Of a stretch of DNA of 15,622 bases, positions 1 through 6,286 are shown piece after piece. The notes beneath the pieces were generated by a model that saw only the letters and a list, made by a program, of their open reading frames with translations, was not told the DNA's origin and did no database searches. Origin of the DNA: Aquabacterium sp. GTDB taxonomy: Bacteria; Pseudomonadota; Gammaproteobacteria; Burkholderiales; Burkholderiaceae_C. The position numbers and the translations under genes are program-made. Position 1 is the first letter of the stretch. Each line of letters opens with the position of its first letter. The stretch lies in contig JAGNPA010000007.1 of NCBI GenBank assembly GCA_017989885.1, positions 1 to 15,622 on the forward strand. Reading direction: 5' to 3'.

Positions 1-709
1 GCGTGCGCCCACGGAACACGGCCAGCGCCCGGTGCGACGGCACCGTGCGAATCGGCTCGTCGTAATCGAAATAGTCGCGGAACTTGGCCACGTCCGGGTT
101 GTGCTCGTCCTTGCCCGCCATCAGCTTTGCCTTGAACAGCCCCTCCGACCACAGCCAGTCGCGCATCTTGCCGATCAGCGTGGCATCTTCGGCCCAACGC
201 TCTGACAGGATGTCGCGCACCCCGTCCAGCACCGCAAACGTGTCGGCAAAGCCGGCATCGGCATTCACAAACGCGGCTGCCTCGGCCTGCGGGTCCAGCG
301 TCGGGTCGGCAAACAGCTTGTCGGCCAATGGCTCGATGCCCGCCTCGCGGGCGATCATGCCCTTGGTGCGACGCTTTTGCTTGTACGGCAGGTACAGGTC
401 TTCCAGCTCCTGCTTGGTCGGCACGGCCTCGATGGCGGCACGCAACTCGGGCGTCAGCTTGCCTTGCTCCTCGATGCTCTTGAGCACGGCAGCGCGGCGG
501 TCTTCCAGCTCGCGCAGATAGCCCAGACGGGCCTCCAGATCGCGCAGCTGCGTGTCGTCGAGGCCATCGGTGGCCTCCTTGCGATAACGGGCAATGAAGG
601 GCACCGTTGCACCGCCATCCAGCAGTTGCACGGCAGCGTTGACTTGCGCGGGGCGAACCTTCAGTTCCGCCGCCAATTGCATCAGGATCTTGTCCAAGCT
701 GGGCCTCAT
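1..709 (-). CDS. tex: Tex, transcription accessory / RNA-binding protein (N-terminal part, cut by window edge)
   Basis: About 236 N-terminal residues of Tex are present; the rest lies beyond base 1. Tex is a cytoplasmic nucleic-acid-binding protein with an N-terminal helical region, a YqgF-like nuclease fold, helix-hairpin-helix motifs and a C-terminal S1 domain. Only the N-terminal region is visible. It contains the family hallmark [10 protein letters not shown] (residues 37-46), followed by [10 protein letters not shown] and the [14 protein letters not shown] segment (about 105-117). The ATG at 709-707 directly follows an in-frame TGA, so the frame cannot begin earlier. No clear ribosome binding site precedes it, and a second in-frame ATG at 682-680 is a possible alternative start. 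It is divergent from pyrD. The family call is firm; only the start is uncertain. Confidence 0.93.
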   Translation of the reverse strand, partial: MRPSLDKILMQLAAELKVRPAQVNAAVQLLDGGATVPFIARYRKEATDGLDDTQLRDLEARLGYLRELEDRRAAVLKSIEEQGKLTPELRAAIEAVPTKQELEDLYLPYKQKRRTKGMIAREAGIEPLADKLFADPTLDPQAEAAAFVNADAGFADTFAVLDGVRDILSERWAEDATLIGKMRDWLWSEGLFKAKLMAGKDEHNPDVAKFRDYFDYDEPIRTVPSHRALAVFRGRT

Positions 710-891
710 TCAGAAACGCTCACACGGGCAGGTGCGCATGGCAAAACACGCTCACGCCCTGCCCTGGTTCAGGGGGCGCAGTTTGCCATACCGGCCGCCG
801 CACCCATGCCAATCCAGGCTCATGGCAACCCCTGCCCCGAGATCGGGGACAATAGCGGCTTGTTTGACACGTGTGCCCTTGCTGCCACCTC
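710..891. promoter_or_regulatory. Divergent tex/pyrD intergenic region with a candidate pyrD promoter
   Basis: This 182-base spacer must hold the start signals of both genes. I see an inverted repeat CCCCGA-GA-TCGGGG (835-848), immediately followed by an ACAAT-type element (about 848-853) that could be a pyrD -10 box. No good -35 is visible. A TTGACA hexamer at 864-869 is too close to the pyrD start to drive it with a normal spacer. A small hairpin, CCCTG-GTT-CAGGG, lies at 762-774. All promoter assignments here are weak inference. Confidence 0.25.
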
Positions 892-1929
892 ATGGCCTTA
901 CTTCCCTACTCCTTGCCGAAATCCGTGCTGTTCAAAATGGACCCGGAGGCCGCGCACGAGCTGACCATGGCCGGTCTGGCCCGTTTTCAGAACACCCCCC
1001 TCGCCTGCCTGTGGGGCGCCGAGCGCGTCTGTGACCCGGTCGAAATCGCGGGCATCACCTTCCCCAACCGGGTGGGCATGGCCGCCGGTCTGGACAAGAA
1101 CGGCCGCGTCATCGATGGCCTGGGCGCCATGGGCTTCGGCTTTGTGGAAGTGGGCACCGTGACCCCGAAGGCGCAGCCTGGCAACCCCAAGCCCCGCATG
1201 TTCCGCCTGCCCGAGGCCAACGCGCTCATCAACCGCCTGGGCTTCAACAACGACGGCTTGGACGCCTTCCTGGCCAACGTCAAGCGCGCGAGCTTCCGCC
1301 AGAACGGCGGCATCCTGGGCCTGAACATCGGCAAAAACGCCGTCACCCCCATTGAAAACGCCGTCGATGACTACCTGATCTGCCTGGAAGGCGTGTATCC
1401 GCACGCTGACTACGTCACGGTCAATATCTCGTCGCCCAACACCAAAAACCTGCGTGCGCTGCAAAGCGACGAGGCGCTGGACGCCCTGCTGGCCCAGCTC
1501 CAAGAGCGCCGCCAGGACCTCATCAAGCGCCATGGCCGCACGGTGCCCATGTTCGTGAAGATCGCCCCTGACCTGGACGAGACCCAGGTGGGCGTGATTG
1601 CCGCCACGCTGCAGAAAAACGAGATCGACGGCGTCATCGCCACCAACACCACGATCTCGCGCGAGGCCGTCAAGGGCCTGCCCCATGCCGAAGAAACCGG
1701 CGGCTTGAGTGGCGCGCCCGTGCTGGAAGCCAGCAACCAGGTGATCCGTCAGCTGCGTGCGGCCCTGGGCCCGCGTTACCCCATCATCGGTGTGGGGGGC
1801 GTCATGAGCGCCGCCGATGCACGCTCCAAGTGCGATGCGGGTGCCGACCTCGTCCAGATCTACACCGGCCTGATCTACCAGGGCCCCGAACTGGTCAAGG
1901 CCTGCGCCCAAGCCCTCAAGCTGGGTTGA
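892..1929 (+). CDS. pyrD: Dihydroorotate dehydrogenase (quinone), class 2
   Basis: This enzyme oxidises dihydroorotate to orotate in de novo pyrimidine synthesis. It uses FMN and passes electrons to membrane quinone. The protein has 345 residues, close to the E. coli enzyme. The N-terminal helical extension (about 1-40, with [11 protein letters not shown]) is typical of membrane-associated class 2 enzymes. The family signature runs from [20 protein letters not shown] (82-102) to NRLGFNNDG. The segment [12 protein letters not shown] carries the catalytic serine (S181 by alignment to E. coli S175), and NTT at 252-254 and PIIGVGG (297-303) form the FMN-phosphate region. I chose the ATG at 892 ([10 protein letters not shown]...), which matches the family N-terminus, over an in-frame GTG at 871 that adds a Cys-rich stub. 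No clear Shine-Dalgarno is seen. The 3' end overlaps the convergent gene by 14 bases. Confidence 0.96.
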   Translation: MALLPYSLPKSVLFKMDPEAAHELTMAGLARFQNTPLACLWGAERVCDPVEIAGITFPNRVGMAAGLDKNGRVIDGLGAMGFGFVEVGTVTPKAQPGNPKPRMFRLPEANALINRLGFNNDGLDAFLANVKRASFRQNGGILGLNIGKNAVTPIENAVDDYLICLEGVYPHADYVTVNISSPNTKNLRALQSDEALDALLAQLQERRQDLIKRHGRTVPMFVKIAPDLDETQVGVIAATLQKNEIDGVIATNTTISREAVKGLPHAEETGGLSGAPVLEASNQVIRQLRAALGPRYPIIGVGGVMSAADARSKCDAGADLVQIYTGLIYQGPELVKACAQALKLG

Positions 1930-3676
1930 CCGGCTCCGGACGCCGCCGGCCATCCACCAGGCGGGTGGCCAGCTCCAGGTTCTGGATGCATTCCTTGGGC
2001 GTCAGGTCCAGCGCCCGCGTGTAGCGCGTGTAGACCAGGTGTACGGCCGCAGGCTGCTTCTCGGCCTCCAACAGCACGGTTGCCGCCAGTTCATGGGCCA
2101 AGCTGGCCACGGTACGCAAGGTTTCCTCGCGCGTGACCGGCTTGCGCACCGGGTTGCTGCGGCTCAAGGGCCGCGCGGCCGCCAGCAAGCGCTCATGCAG
2201 ACCCCAATGGCGCAGCACAGCCGCCGTCAACTCGTCCATGTCCACCCCCAGCACCGCACTGACCGCGGCCTCCGGCTGCATGCCGGGTGTCGGTCGACCT
2301 TCGGGCTCGGTGGGCGGCAGCTCCTGCATCAAGCGCGTGATCTGCAGCACCTCTTCCGGGAAGTGATAGGCCGTCAAGGCCGGCCCCAGCGACTGCGCCA
2401 TCGCCGCCAGCGCTGCCTCTTCGTCTTGTATGGAGAACGGCGCCATCAAGCGGGCCACGTGCCCTGCAATGCAGTGACGGCGCAGCTCGTTGGCCAGCAC
2501 GGACACGGCAGCAGCGCCTTCGTCGGGGTTCAGACTGGCCTGTGCCGCCAGCGCCCCCGGCCAGGCGCGGATGCTTGAGGCCACCCGGCGAATGCCCTGC
2601 TGACCGAGCATCACCACGGCTCGCGACAAGGTCGTCGCGCCCTCGCCGCCACCCGGGCTCTGGAACGAGGCCGTGTTGACGGATCGCAGCATTTCCCAGG
2701 CCATCGCCGGGTTCTTCAACACCACCTCGACCAGGTCATCCACGCGCAAGGTCTCAACCGACAGCGACGACACCAGCGCCCGCTCGGTGCCCGGGCGACC
2801 GGGCAAGGTGCCGACCGCGTTGAGCCGATCGAGCAACAAGACCAGCGGCCCACCGGTGTCCTCGGTGTGGGTCTTGATCCAGCGCTGCAAGGCGCTCAAC
2901 AAGGTGCGTGCGTTCAGATAGCGTTGACGCTGCTGCCGGTCCGTGGCCCGGTTGGCGATCGCACGCAAGGGGTCTGGTACGGCCTGGGGCGTGCTCCAGG
3001 GCAGGCGCACGATCTCGTTGCCCACGCGCACCACGGCCTTGCCCAGATCCGCTTCGTCCAGGGCGGGTTGGTTGGCGAGCAACCGGTGCAACAACAGGCC
3101 GACCATCAACACGTCGCGCTCGCACGCCTGGCGCAAACCAAACAGGTCCAGAAGTGGCCGGCGGGGCTGGCCTGGCACGCCGGCGCGCAAGCCCACGCCC
3201 AGGGCCGCCAAGCTGGCGCGGCCCGAGTGGTCCAGCAGCACGCTGTGCAGACCAATGTCGTGGTGCACCAAGCCTGCCTCATGGGCGTAGGCCAGGCCAT
3301 CCAGCACATCCACCACGATGCCAGCCGCCTCCTGAGCGGTCAGCGGCGCGCCCTCGGCCAGTCGCTCTCCGAGGGTGAGCCAGTCGCCCCGAGCCAGGAT
3401 GACAAAGGGCCAGCCCTCGTGAACGCCGATTTCCAGGACCTGTGCGAGATGCGGGTGCTTCAACCTCGCGCCCAACTGCACCTCCTGCATCCACAGCTCG
3501 CGTTCAGCCTCGTTCAGGGGCTGCACGCGCGGGACACACAGAACCGCCTCATGTTGAAGGTGGCTGTCCAGCACCACCCACACCTGTGACGCGATGGACT
3601 GCCCCAGTTGCTGACGCAACTCGAACCGCCCGAAATACCGTGGGGCGTCAGAGGATAGAGGCGTGGCACGCGTCAT
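1916..3676 (-). CDS. Degenerate protein kinase domain fused to an HDOD domain
   Basis: A predicted 586-residue cytoplasmic signalling protein. Residues about 14-265 follow the Ser/Thr kinase (Hanks) fold: [11 protein letters not shown] start, [13 protein letters not shown], and [22 protein letters not shown]. The invariant residues are mostly lost. The VAIK lysine position reads AVLCV (43-47), the catalytic loop HRDxKxxN is HHDIGLHS (138-145), and DFG is replaced by ALG (158-160). It is therefore probably a pseudokinase. Residues about 285-500 look like an HDOD domain ([50 protein letters not shown]), a metal-free HD relative found in bacterial signalling proteins. The start is uncertain. The ATG at 3676 gives a normal kinase N-terminus but has no good ribosome site; the frame is open to an ATG at 3787, adding 37 unlike residues. 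It is convergent with pyrD and divergent from trxA. Its substrate or partner is unknown. Confidence 0.8.
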   Translation of the reverse strand: MTRATPLSSDAPRYFGRFELRQQLGQSIASQVWVVLDSHLQHEAVLCVPRVQPLNEAERELWMQEVQLGARLKHPHLAQVLEIGVHEGWPFVILARGDWLTLGERLAEGAPLTAQEAAGIVVDVLDGLAYAHEAGLVHHDIGLHSVLLDHSGRASLAALGVGLRAGVPGQPRRPLLDLFGLRQACERDVLMVGLLLHRLLANQPALDEADLGKAVVRVGNEIVRLPWSTPQAVPDPLRAIANRATDRQQRQRYLNARTLLSALQRWIKTHTEDTGGPLVLLLDRLNAVGTLPGRPGTERALVSSLSVETLRVDDLVEVVLKNPAMAWEMLRSVNTASFQSPGGGEGATTLSRAVVMLGQQGIRRVASSIRAWPGALAAQASLNPDEGAAAVSVLANELRRHCIAGHVARLMAPFSIQDEEAALAAMAQSLGPALTAYHFPEEVLQITRLMQELPPTEPEGRPTPGMQPEAAVSAVLGVDMDELTAAVLRHWGLHERLLAAARPLSRSNPVRKPVTREETLRTVASLAHELAATVLLEAEKQPAAVHLVYTRYTRALDLTPKECIQNLELATRLVDGRRRPEPVNPA

Positions 3677-3863
3677 GGAGTGCGTTATCGAAAAGGGAGC
3701 TGCCGGGTCAGAAAGACCGCAGCCCCTCCATTTCACGACATATTCAGACCAGTTGATACTGTAGCGTAGGGGGCTGAAGCGCCCCATTTCCGAAGATGAC
3801 TGCGACCGCTGCGCAACAGTTTGCGGCTATGACGGTCATCGACAAGGTCTCTCAGGTCAGACC

Positions 3864-3891
3864 CTGACATCGATCTCTTCTGTGTCAAAAT
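3864..3891 (+). promoter_or_regulatory. Candidate trxA promoter
   Basis: CTGACA at 3864-3869 (5 of 6 to the -35 consensus) and CAAAAT at 3886-3891 (4 of 6 to the -10 consensus) are separated by 16 bases. They lie upstream of the trxA leader hairpin in the kinase-HDOD/trxA divergent spacer. The AT-richer stretch 3865-3905 contrasts with its surroundings. This is inference from sequence only. Confidence 0.3.
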
Positions 3892-3907
3892 CTTCTCATA
3901 TCTGTGC

Positions 3908-3942
3908 AGGAGCGATGTCATGACTTTGACGCGCTCCTTTTT
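3908..3942 (+). promoter_or_regulatory. Attenuator-like stem-loop in the trxA leader
   Basis: AGGAGCG (3908-3914) pairs perfectly with CGCTCCT (3932-3938). An inner helix, GTCA (3917-3920) with TGAC (3927-3930), closes a six-base loop. Five Ts (3938-3942) follow the stem, giving the shape of an intrinsic terminator about 25 bases before the trxA start. A competing pairing exists: GTGCAGG (3904-3910) with CCTGCAC (3943-3949). The two helices share AGG and cannot form together. The regulatory role is inferred. Confidence 0.4.
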
Positions 3943-3965
3943 CCTGCACCCTCAAGGACAGTTTC

Positions 3966-4295
3966 ATGAGCAGCGACCTGATCAAACACATTTCCGACGC
4001 ATCCTTCGACGCAGACGTGCTGCAATCGACCCAGCCCGTGCTGGTGGACTACTGGGCCGAGTGGTGTGGCCCCTGCAAGATGATCGCCCCCATCCTCGAC
4101 GAAGTCGCCAAGGATTACGCCGGCCGCCTGAACGTCGCCAAGATGAACGTCGACCAAAACCGTGACGTGCCCGCCAAGTTCGGCATCCGCGGCATCCCCA
4201 CGTTGATGATCTTCAAGGGTGGTCAACTGGCCGCCACCAAGGTCGGCGCCTTGTCCAAGGCCCAGCTCACCGCCTTCATCGACGGCAACCTGTGA
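3966..4295 (+). CDS. trxA: Thioredoxin 1
   Basis: A cytoplasmic dithiol-disulfide oxidoreductase that reduces ribonucleotide reductase, PAPS reductase, methionine sulfoxide reductases and other proteins, and is itself recycled by thioredoxin reductase. Its 109 residues match the E. coli protein length. The active site WAEWCGPCK carries the redox cysteines C34 and C37. The conserved buried Asp is in LVDYW (D28), and the cis-proline is P78 in [11 protein letters not shown]. The ATG is supported by AAGGA at 3954-3958. The next gene is rho, whose promoter begins almost immediately after the stop codon. The trxA-rho pairing is common in proteobacteria. No anomalies were seen. Confidence 0.98.
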   Translation: MSSDLIKHISDASFDADVLQSTQPVLVDYWAEWCGPCKMIAPILDEVAKDYAGRLNVAKMNVDQNRDVPAKFGIRGIPTLMIFKGGQLAATKVGALSKAQLTAFIDGNL

Positions 4296-4316
4296 TATTC
4301 GGGGGCATTTCGTCCC

Positions 4317-4322
4317 TATAAT
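4317..4322 (+). promoter_or_regulatory. rho promoter, perfect TATAAT -10 box
   Basis: TATAAT matches the sigma-70 -10 consensus exactly and lies 21 bases after the trxA stop codon. The -35 is poor: GTGATA at 4292-4297 matches 4 of 6 but needs a 19-base spacer. The expected transcript start is near 4329, which would put the first nucleotides inside the perfect stem-loop at 4328-4353. Confidence 0.6.
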
Positions 4323-4327
4323 GCGTT

Positions 4328-4557
4328 CACCGACTGCCTGACCGCAGTCGGTGTTCGTCTGCCTGACCGGTGTCCCAACCGGCAGTGTGGGTGCAGATCC
4401 CGGAGCGTGAGTCACCCTCACCTGCCCGAATCCGGTCACCCGAGCGAGCCGAGGCGTTCGCCTCAATCCATCCTTTCACCCACGCGTTTTTCACCTGCTC
4501 GTCCCGACGTTGCCACAACGTTGAGGTGCCTGCGGGTTCCGTTCAGGGTACCCCTAC
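4328..4557 (+). promoter_or_regulatory. Structured, C-rich rho leader, probably autoregulatory
   Basis: The 5' untranslated region of rho spans about 229 bases. It opens with a perfect 10-bp stem, CACCGACTGC (4328-4337) with GCAGTCGGTG (4344-4353), and a 6-base loop. A weaker helix follows, CCGGT (4367-4371) with ACCGG (4378-4382). Further on are GAGGC-GTTC-GCCTC (4451-4464) and ACGTTG-CCA-CAACGT (4507-4521). Between the last two, 4461-4505 is C-rich and G-poor (I count 21 C and 4 G in 45), the composition of a Rho utilisation site. In E. coli, Rho represses its own gene by terminating in its leader; the same is inferred here. The rho ribosome site is a weak AGGG at 4545-4548. Confidence 0.55.
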
Positions 4558-5823
4558 ATGCATCTGTCAGAACTGAAGGCGCTGCACATCTCCAAATTGG
4601 TCGAGATGGCAGAAGGTCTTGAAATCGAAAACATCGCTCGCATGCGCAAGCAAGAGCTGATGTTTGCCATCATGAAGAAGCGCGCCAAGGCCGGCGAACA
4701 GGTCTTTGGCGACGGCGTTCTCGAAGTGTTGCCTGACGGCTTCGGCTTCCTGCGCGCCCTCGACATGAGCTTCCTGGCCAGCACGGACGACATCTACCTG
4801 TCGCCCAGCCAGGTGCGCCGCTTCAACCTGCACACCGGCGACCTGATCGAAGGCGAAGTGCGCGTGCCCAAAGACGGCGAGCGCTACTTTGCCCTGGTCA
4901 AGGTCGACCGCGTCAACGGCATGTCGCCCGAGGTCAACAAGAACAAGTTGATGTTCGAGAACCTCACGCCGCTGTTCCCGACCGAGCAGTTCAAGCTCGA
5001 GAGCGACGGCCTGCGCAGCGACGACAACATCAGCAGCCGCATCATCGACCTGATCGCCCCCATCGGCAAAGGCCAGCGCGCCCTGATCGTTGCCCCGCCC
5101 AAGAGCGGCAAGACCGTGCTGCTCAAGAGCCTGGCTCACGCCCTGGTCGCCAACCACCCCGACGTGCACCTGATCGTGCTGCTGGTGGACGAGCGCCCGG
5201 AAGAAGTGACCGAGATGCAGCGCACCGTGCGCGGCGAGGTCATCAGCTCCACGTTTGACGAGCCCGCTCAGCGCCACGTTCAGGTCGCCGAAATGGTGAT
5301 CGAGCGCGCCAAGCGCCTGGTCGAGCTGGGCAAGGACGTCGTCATCCTGCTGGACTCGATCACCCGTCTGGCCCGCGCGTACAACAACGTGCTGCCCTCG
5401 TCGGGCAAGGTCTTGTCCGGCGGTGTCGACTCCAACGCCCTGCAACGCCCCAAGCGCTTCTTCGGCGCAGCGCGCAACATCGAAGAAGGCGGCTCGCTGA
5501 CCATCATCGGCACCGCGCTGGTTGACACCGGCAGCCGCATGGACGAAGTGATCTACGAAGAGTTCAAGGGCACCGGCAACTGCGAAATCCACCTGGACCG
5601 TCGCATGGCCGAAAAGCGCGTCTACCCTTCCATCCTGATCAACAAGTCGGGCACCCGCCGCGAAGAGCTGCTGCTCAAGGCCGAAATCCTGCAAAAGAGC
5701 TGGATTTTGCGCAAGCTGCTCTACCCGATGGACGAGATCGAGGCGATGGAGTTCGTGCTCGACAAGATGCGCTCCACCAAGAACAACCACGACTTCTTCG
5801 ACATGATGAGGCGTGGTGGCTAA
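4558..5823 (+). CDS. rho: Transcription termination factor Rho
   Basis: A hexameric RNA-dependent ATPase and helicase that loads on C-rich nascent RNA and dissociates RNA polymerase. It has 421 residues against 419 in E. coli, colinear throughout. The N-terminal helix bundle is [20 protein letters not shown] (1-20). The primary RNA-binding OSB domain (about 50-125) carries the RNP1-like GFGFLR (61-66). The ATPase core has Walker A APPKSGKT (179-186), the catalytic glutamate region DERPEE (211-216, E215 by alignment), Walker B VVILLD (261-266), the Q loop [10 protein letters not shown] (286-295), the R loop KGTGN (337-341) and the arginine-finger region SGTRREE (364-370). No acidic or Asn-rich insertion is present, unlike some other phyla. 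The start is chosen by homology. Confidence 0.99.
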   Translation: MHLSELKALHISKLVEMAEGLEIENIARMRKQELMFAIMKKRAKAGEQVFGDGVLEVLPDGFGFLRALDMSFLASTDDIYLSPSQVRRFNLHTGDLIEGEVRVPKDGERYFALVKVDRVNGMSPEVNKNKLMFENLTPLFPTEQFKLESDGLRSDDNISSRIIDLIAPIGKGQRALIVAPPKSGKTVLLKSLAHALVANHPDVHLIVLLVDERPEEVTEMQRTVRGEVISSTFDEPAQRHVQVAEMVIERAKRLVELGKDVVILLDSITRLARAYNNVLPSSGKVLSGGVDSNALQRPKRFFGAARNIEEGGSLTIIGTALVDTGSRMDEVIYEEFKGTGNCEIHLDRRMAEKRVYPSILINKSGTRREELLLKAEILQKSWILRKLLYPMDEIEAMEFVLDKMRSTKNNHDFFDMMRRGG

Positions 5824-5832
5824 TTCACCCCG

Positions 5833-5856
5833 AAACCCGTTATAATCTCGGGTTTT
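5833..5856 (+). promoter_or_regulatory. Combined rho 3' hairpin and rpmE2 promoter
   Basis: AAACCCG (5833-5839) pairs with CGGGTTT (5849-5855) around a nine-base loop and is followed by one more T, giving a weak terminator-like hairpin just after rho. The loop contains a perfect TATAAT (5841-5846), the likely -10 box for rpmE2; no good -35 is visible. The predicted start near 5853 lies at the foot of a second hairpin. One short stretch may thus both end rho and start rpmE2 transcription. Confidence 0.5.
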
Positions 5857-5893
5857 CCGGCTGTCGGAAAGTGCCAGGCATGGTGCCTGGTGG
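5854..5893 (+). promoter_or_regulatory. Two stem-loops in the rpmE2 5' leader
   Basis: The first stem is TTTCCG (5854-5859) with CGGAAA (5865-5870), loop GCTGT. The second is CCAGGCA (5874-5880) with TGCCTGG (5884-5890), loop TGG, and it can extend by two G-U pairs. Neither masks the ribosome site AAGAGGT at 5914-5920. Ribosomal protein genes are often autoregulated through such leaders; that role here is inference. Confidence 0.45.
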
Positions 5894-5926
5894 CTACCGA
5901 TGATGCAAACAGCAAGAGGTTCCCCT

Positions 5927-6184
5927 ATGCCTAAGCAAGGTATTCACCCCAACTACCGCGACGTCGTCTTCGTTGACCAGTCCAACGGCTTCCAATTTGT
6001 CACCCGCTCGTGCGCGCCTACCAAGGAAAGCATCAAGCTGGAAGACGGTCGTGAACTGCCCCTGTTCAAGCTGGAAACCTCTTCCGAATCGCACGCCTTC
6101 TACACGGGCCAGCAAAAGAGCATCGACACCCTGGGTGGTCGCGTCGAGAAGTTCCGCAACAAGTTTGCGCAGTTCCGCAAGTAA
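5927..6184 (+). CDS. rpmE2: 50S ribosomal protein bL31, type B (zinc-free)
   Basis: A component of the large ribosomal subunit that bridges to the 30S head. The 85-residue protein starts [20 protein letters not shown] and ends with the type B tail [15 protein letters not shown]. It has a single cysteine (C29) and lacks the paired CxxC-type zinc ligands of type A bL31, so it should not need zinc. The start is fixed by homology and by AAGAGGT at 5914-5920, seven bases ahead; in-frame ATGs at 5900 and 5903 lie upstream and lack support. It follows rho with its own promoter and is closed by a strong terminator. In enterobacteria the type B form is a zinc-starvation paralogue, whereas here it sits in the standard rho-rpmE position. 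Confidence 0.97.
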   Translation: MPKQGIHPNYRDVVFVDQSNGFQFVTRSCAPTKESIKLEDGRELPLFKLETSSESHAFYTGQQKSIDTLGGRVEKFRNKFAQFRK

Positions 6185-6230
6185 TTCGGCATTCGGGCCT
6201 GCTCACGCTGCGCCCGTTTCCGCGATACTC

Positions 6231-6257
6231 AAAAGGGTGGCTCCGGCTGCCCTTTTT
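6231..6257 (+). terminator. Intrinsic terminator after rpmE2
   Basis: AAAAGGG (6231-6237) pairs with CCCTTTT (6250-6256). The helix continues inward through two G-U pairs and two G-C pairs to a UCCG tetraloop (6242-6245), with the T run at 6253-6257. The A run on the left means it could also work on the minus strand. It separates rpmE2 from the next gene on the same strand. Confidence 0.9.
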
Positions 6258-6286
6258 CATTTCTGCCCTGCTTCCACACGCACCGC

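Noticed and set aside
871..891. Upstream GTG start for pyrD
   Set aside because: It adds MCPCCHL, which is absent from the family, while the ATG at 892 gives the usual N-terminus.
898..1953. Long minus-strand open frame opposite pyrD (351 codons)
   Set aside because: It is the antisense shadow of a fully recognised gene. Its Gly/Ala/Asp/His/Gln-rich translation matches no family, as expected opposite GC-rich codons.
4370..4576. Small open frames in the rho leader as genes
   Set aside because: There is no ribosome site or conserved-looking product. They arise from the long C-rich leader, which is better explained as regulatory RNA.
4567..5790. 407-codon minus-strand open frame opposite rho
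   Set aside because: It spans almost exactly the rho coding region, is rich in His, Gln, Val and Asp, and has no motif or ribosome site.
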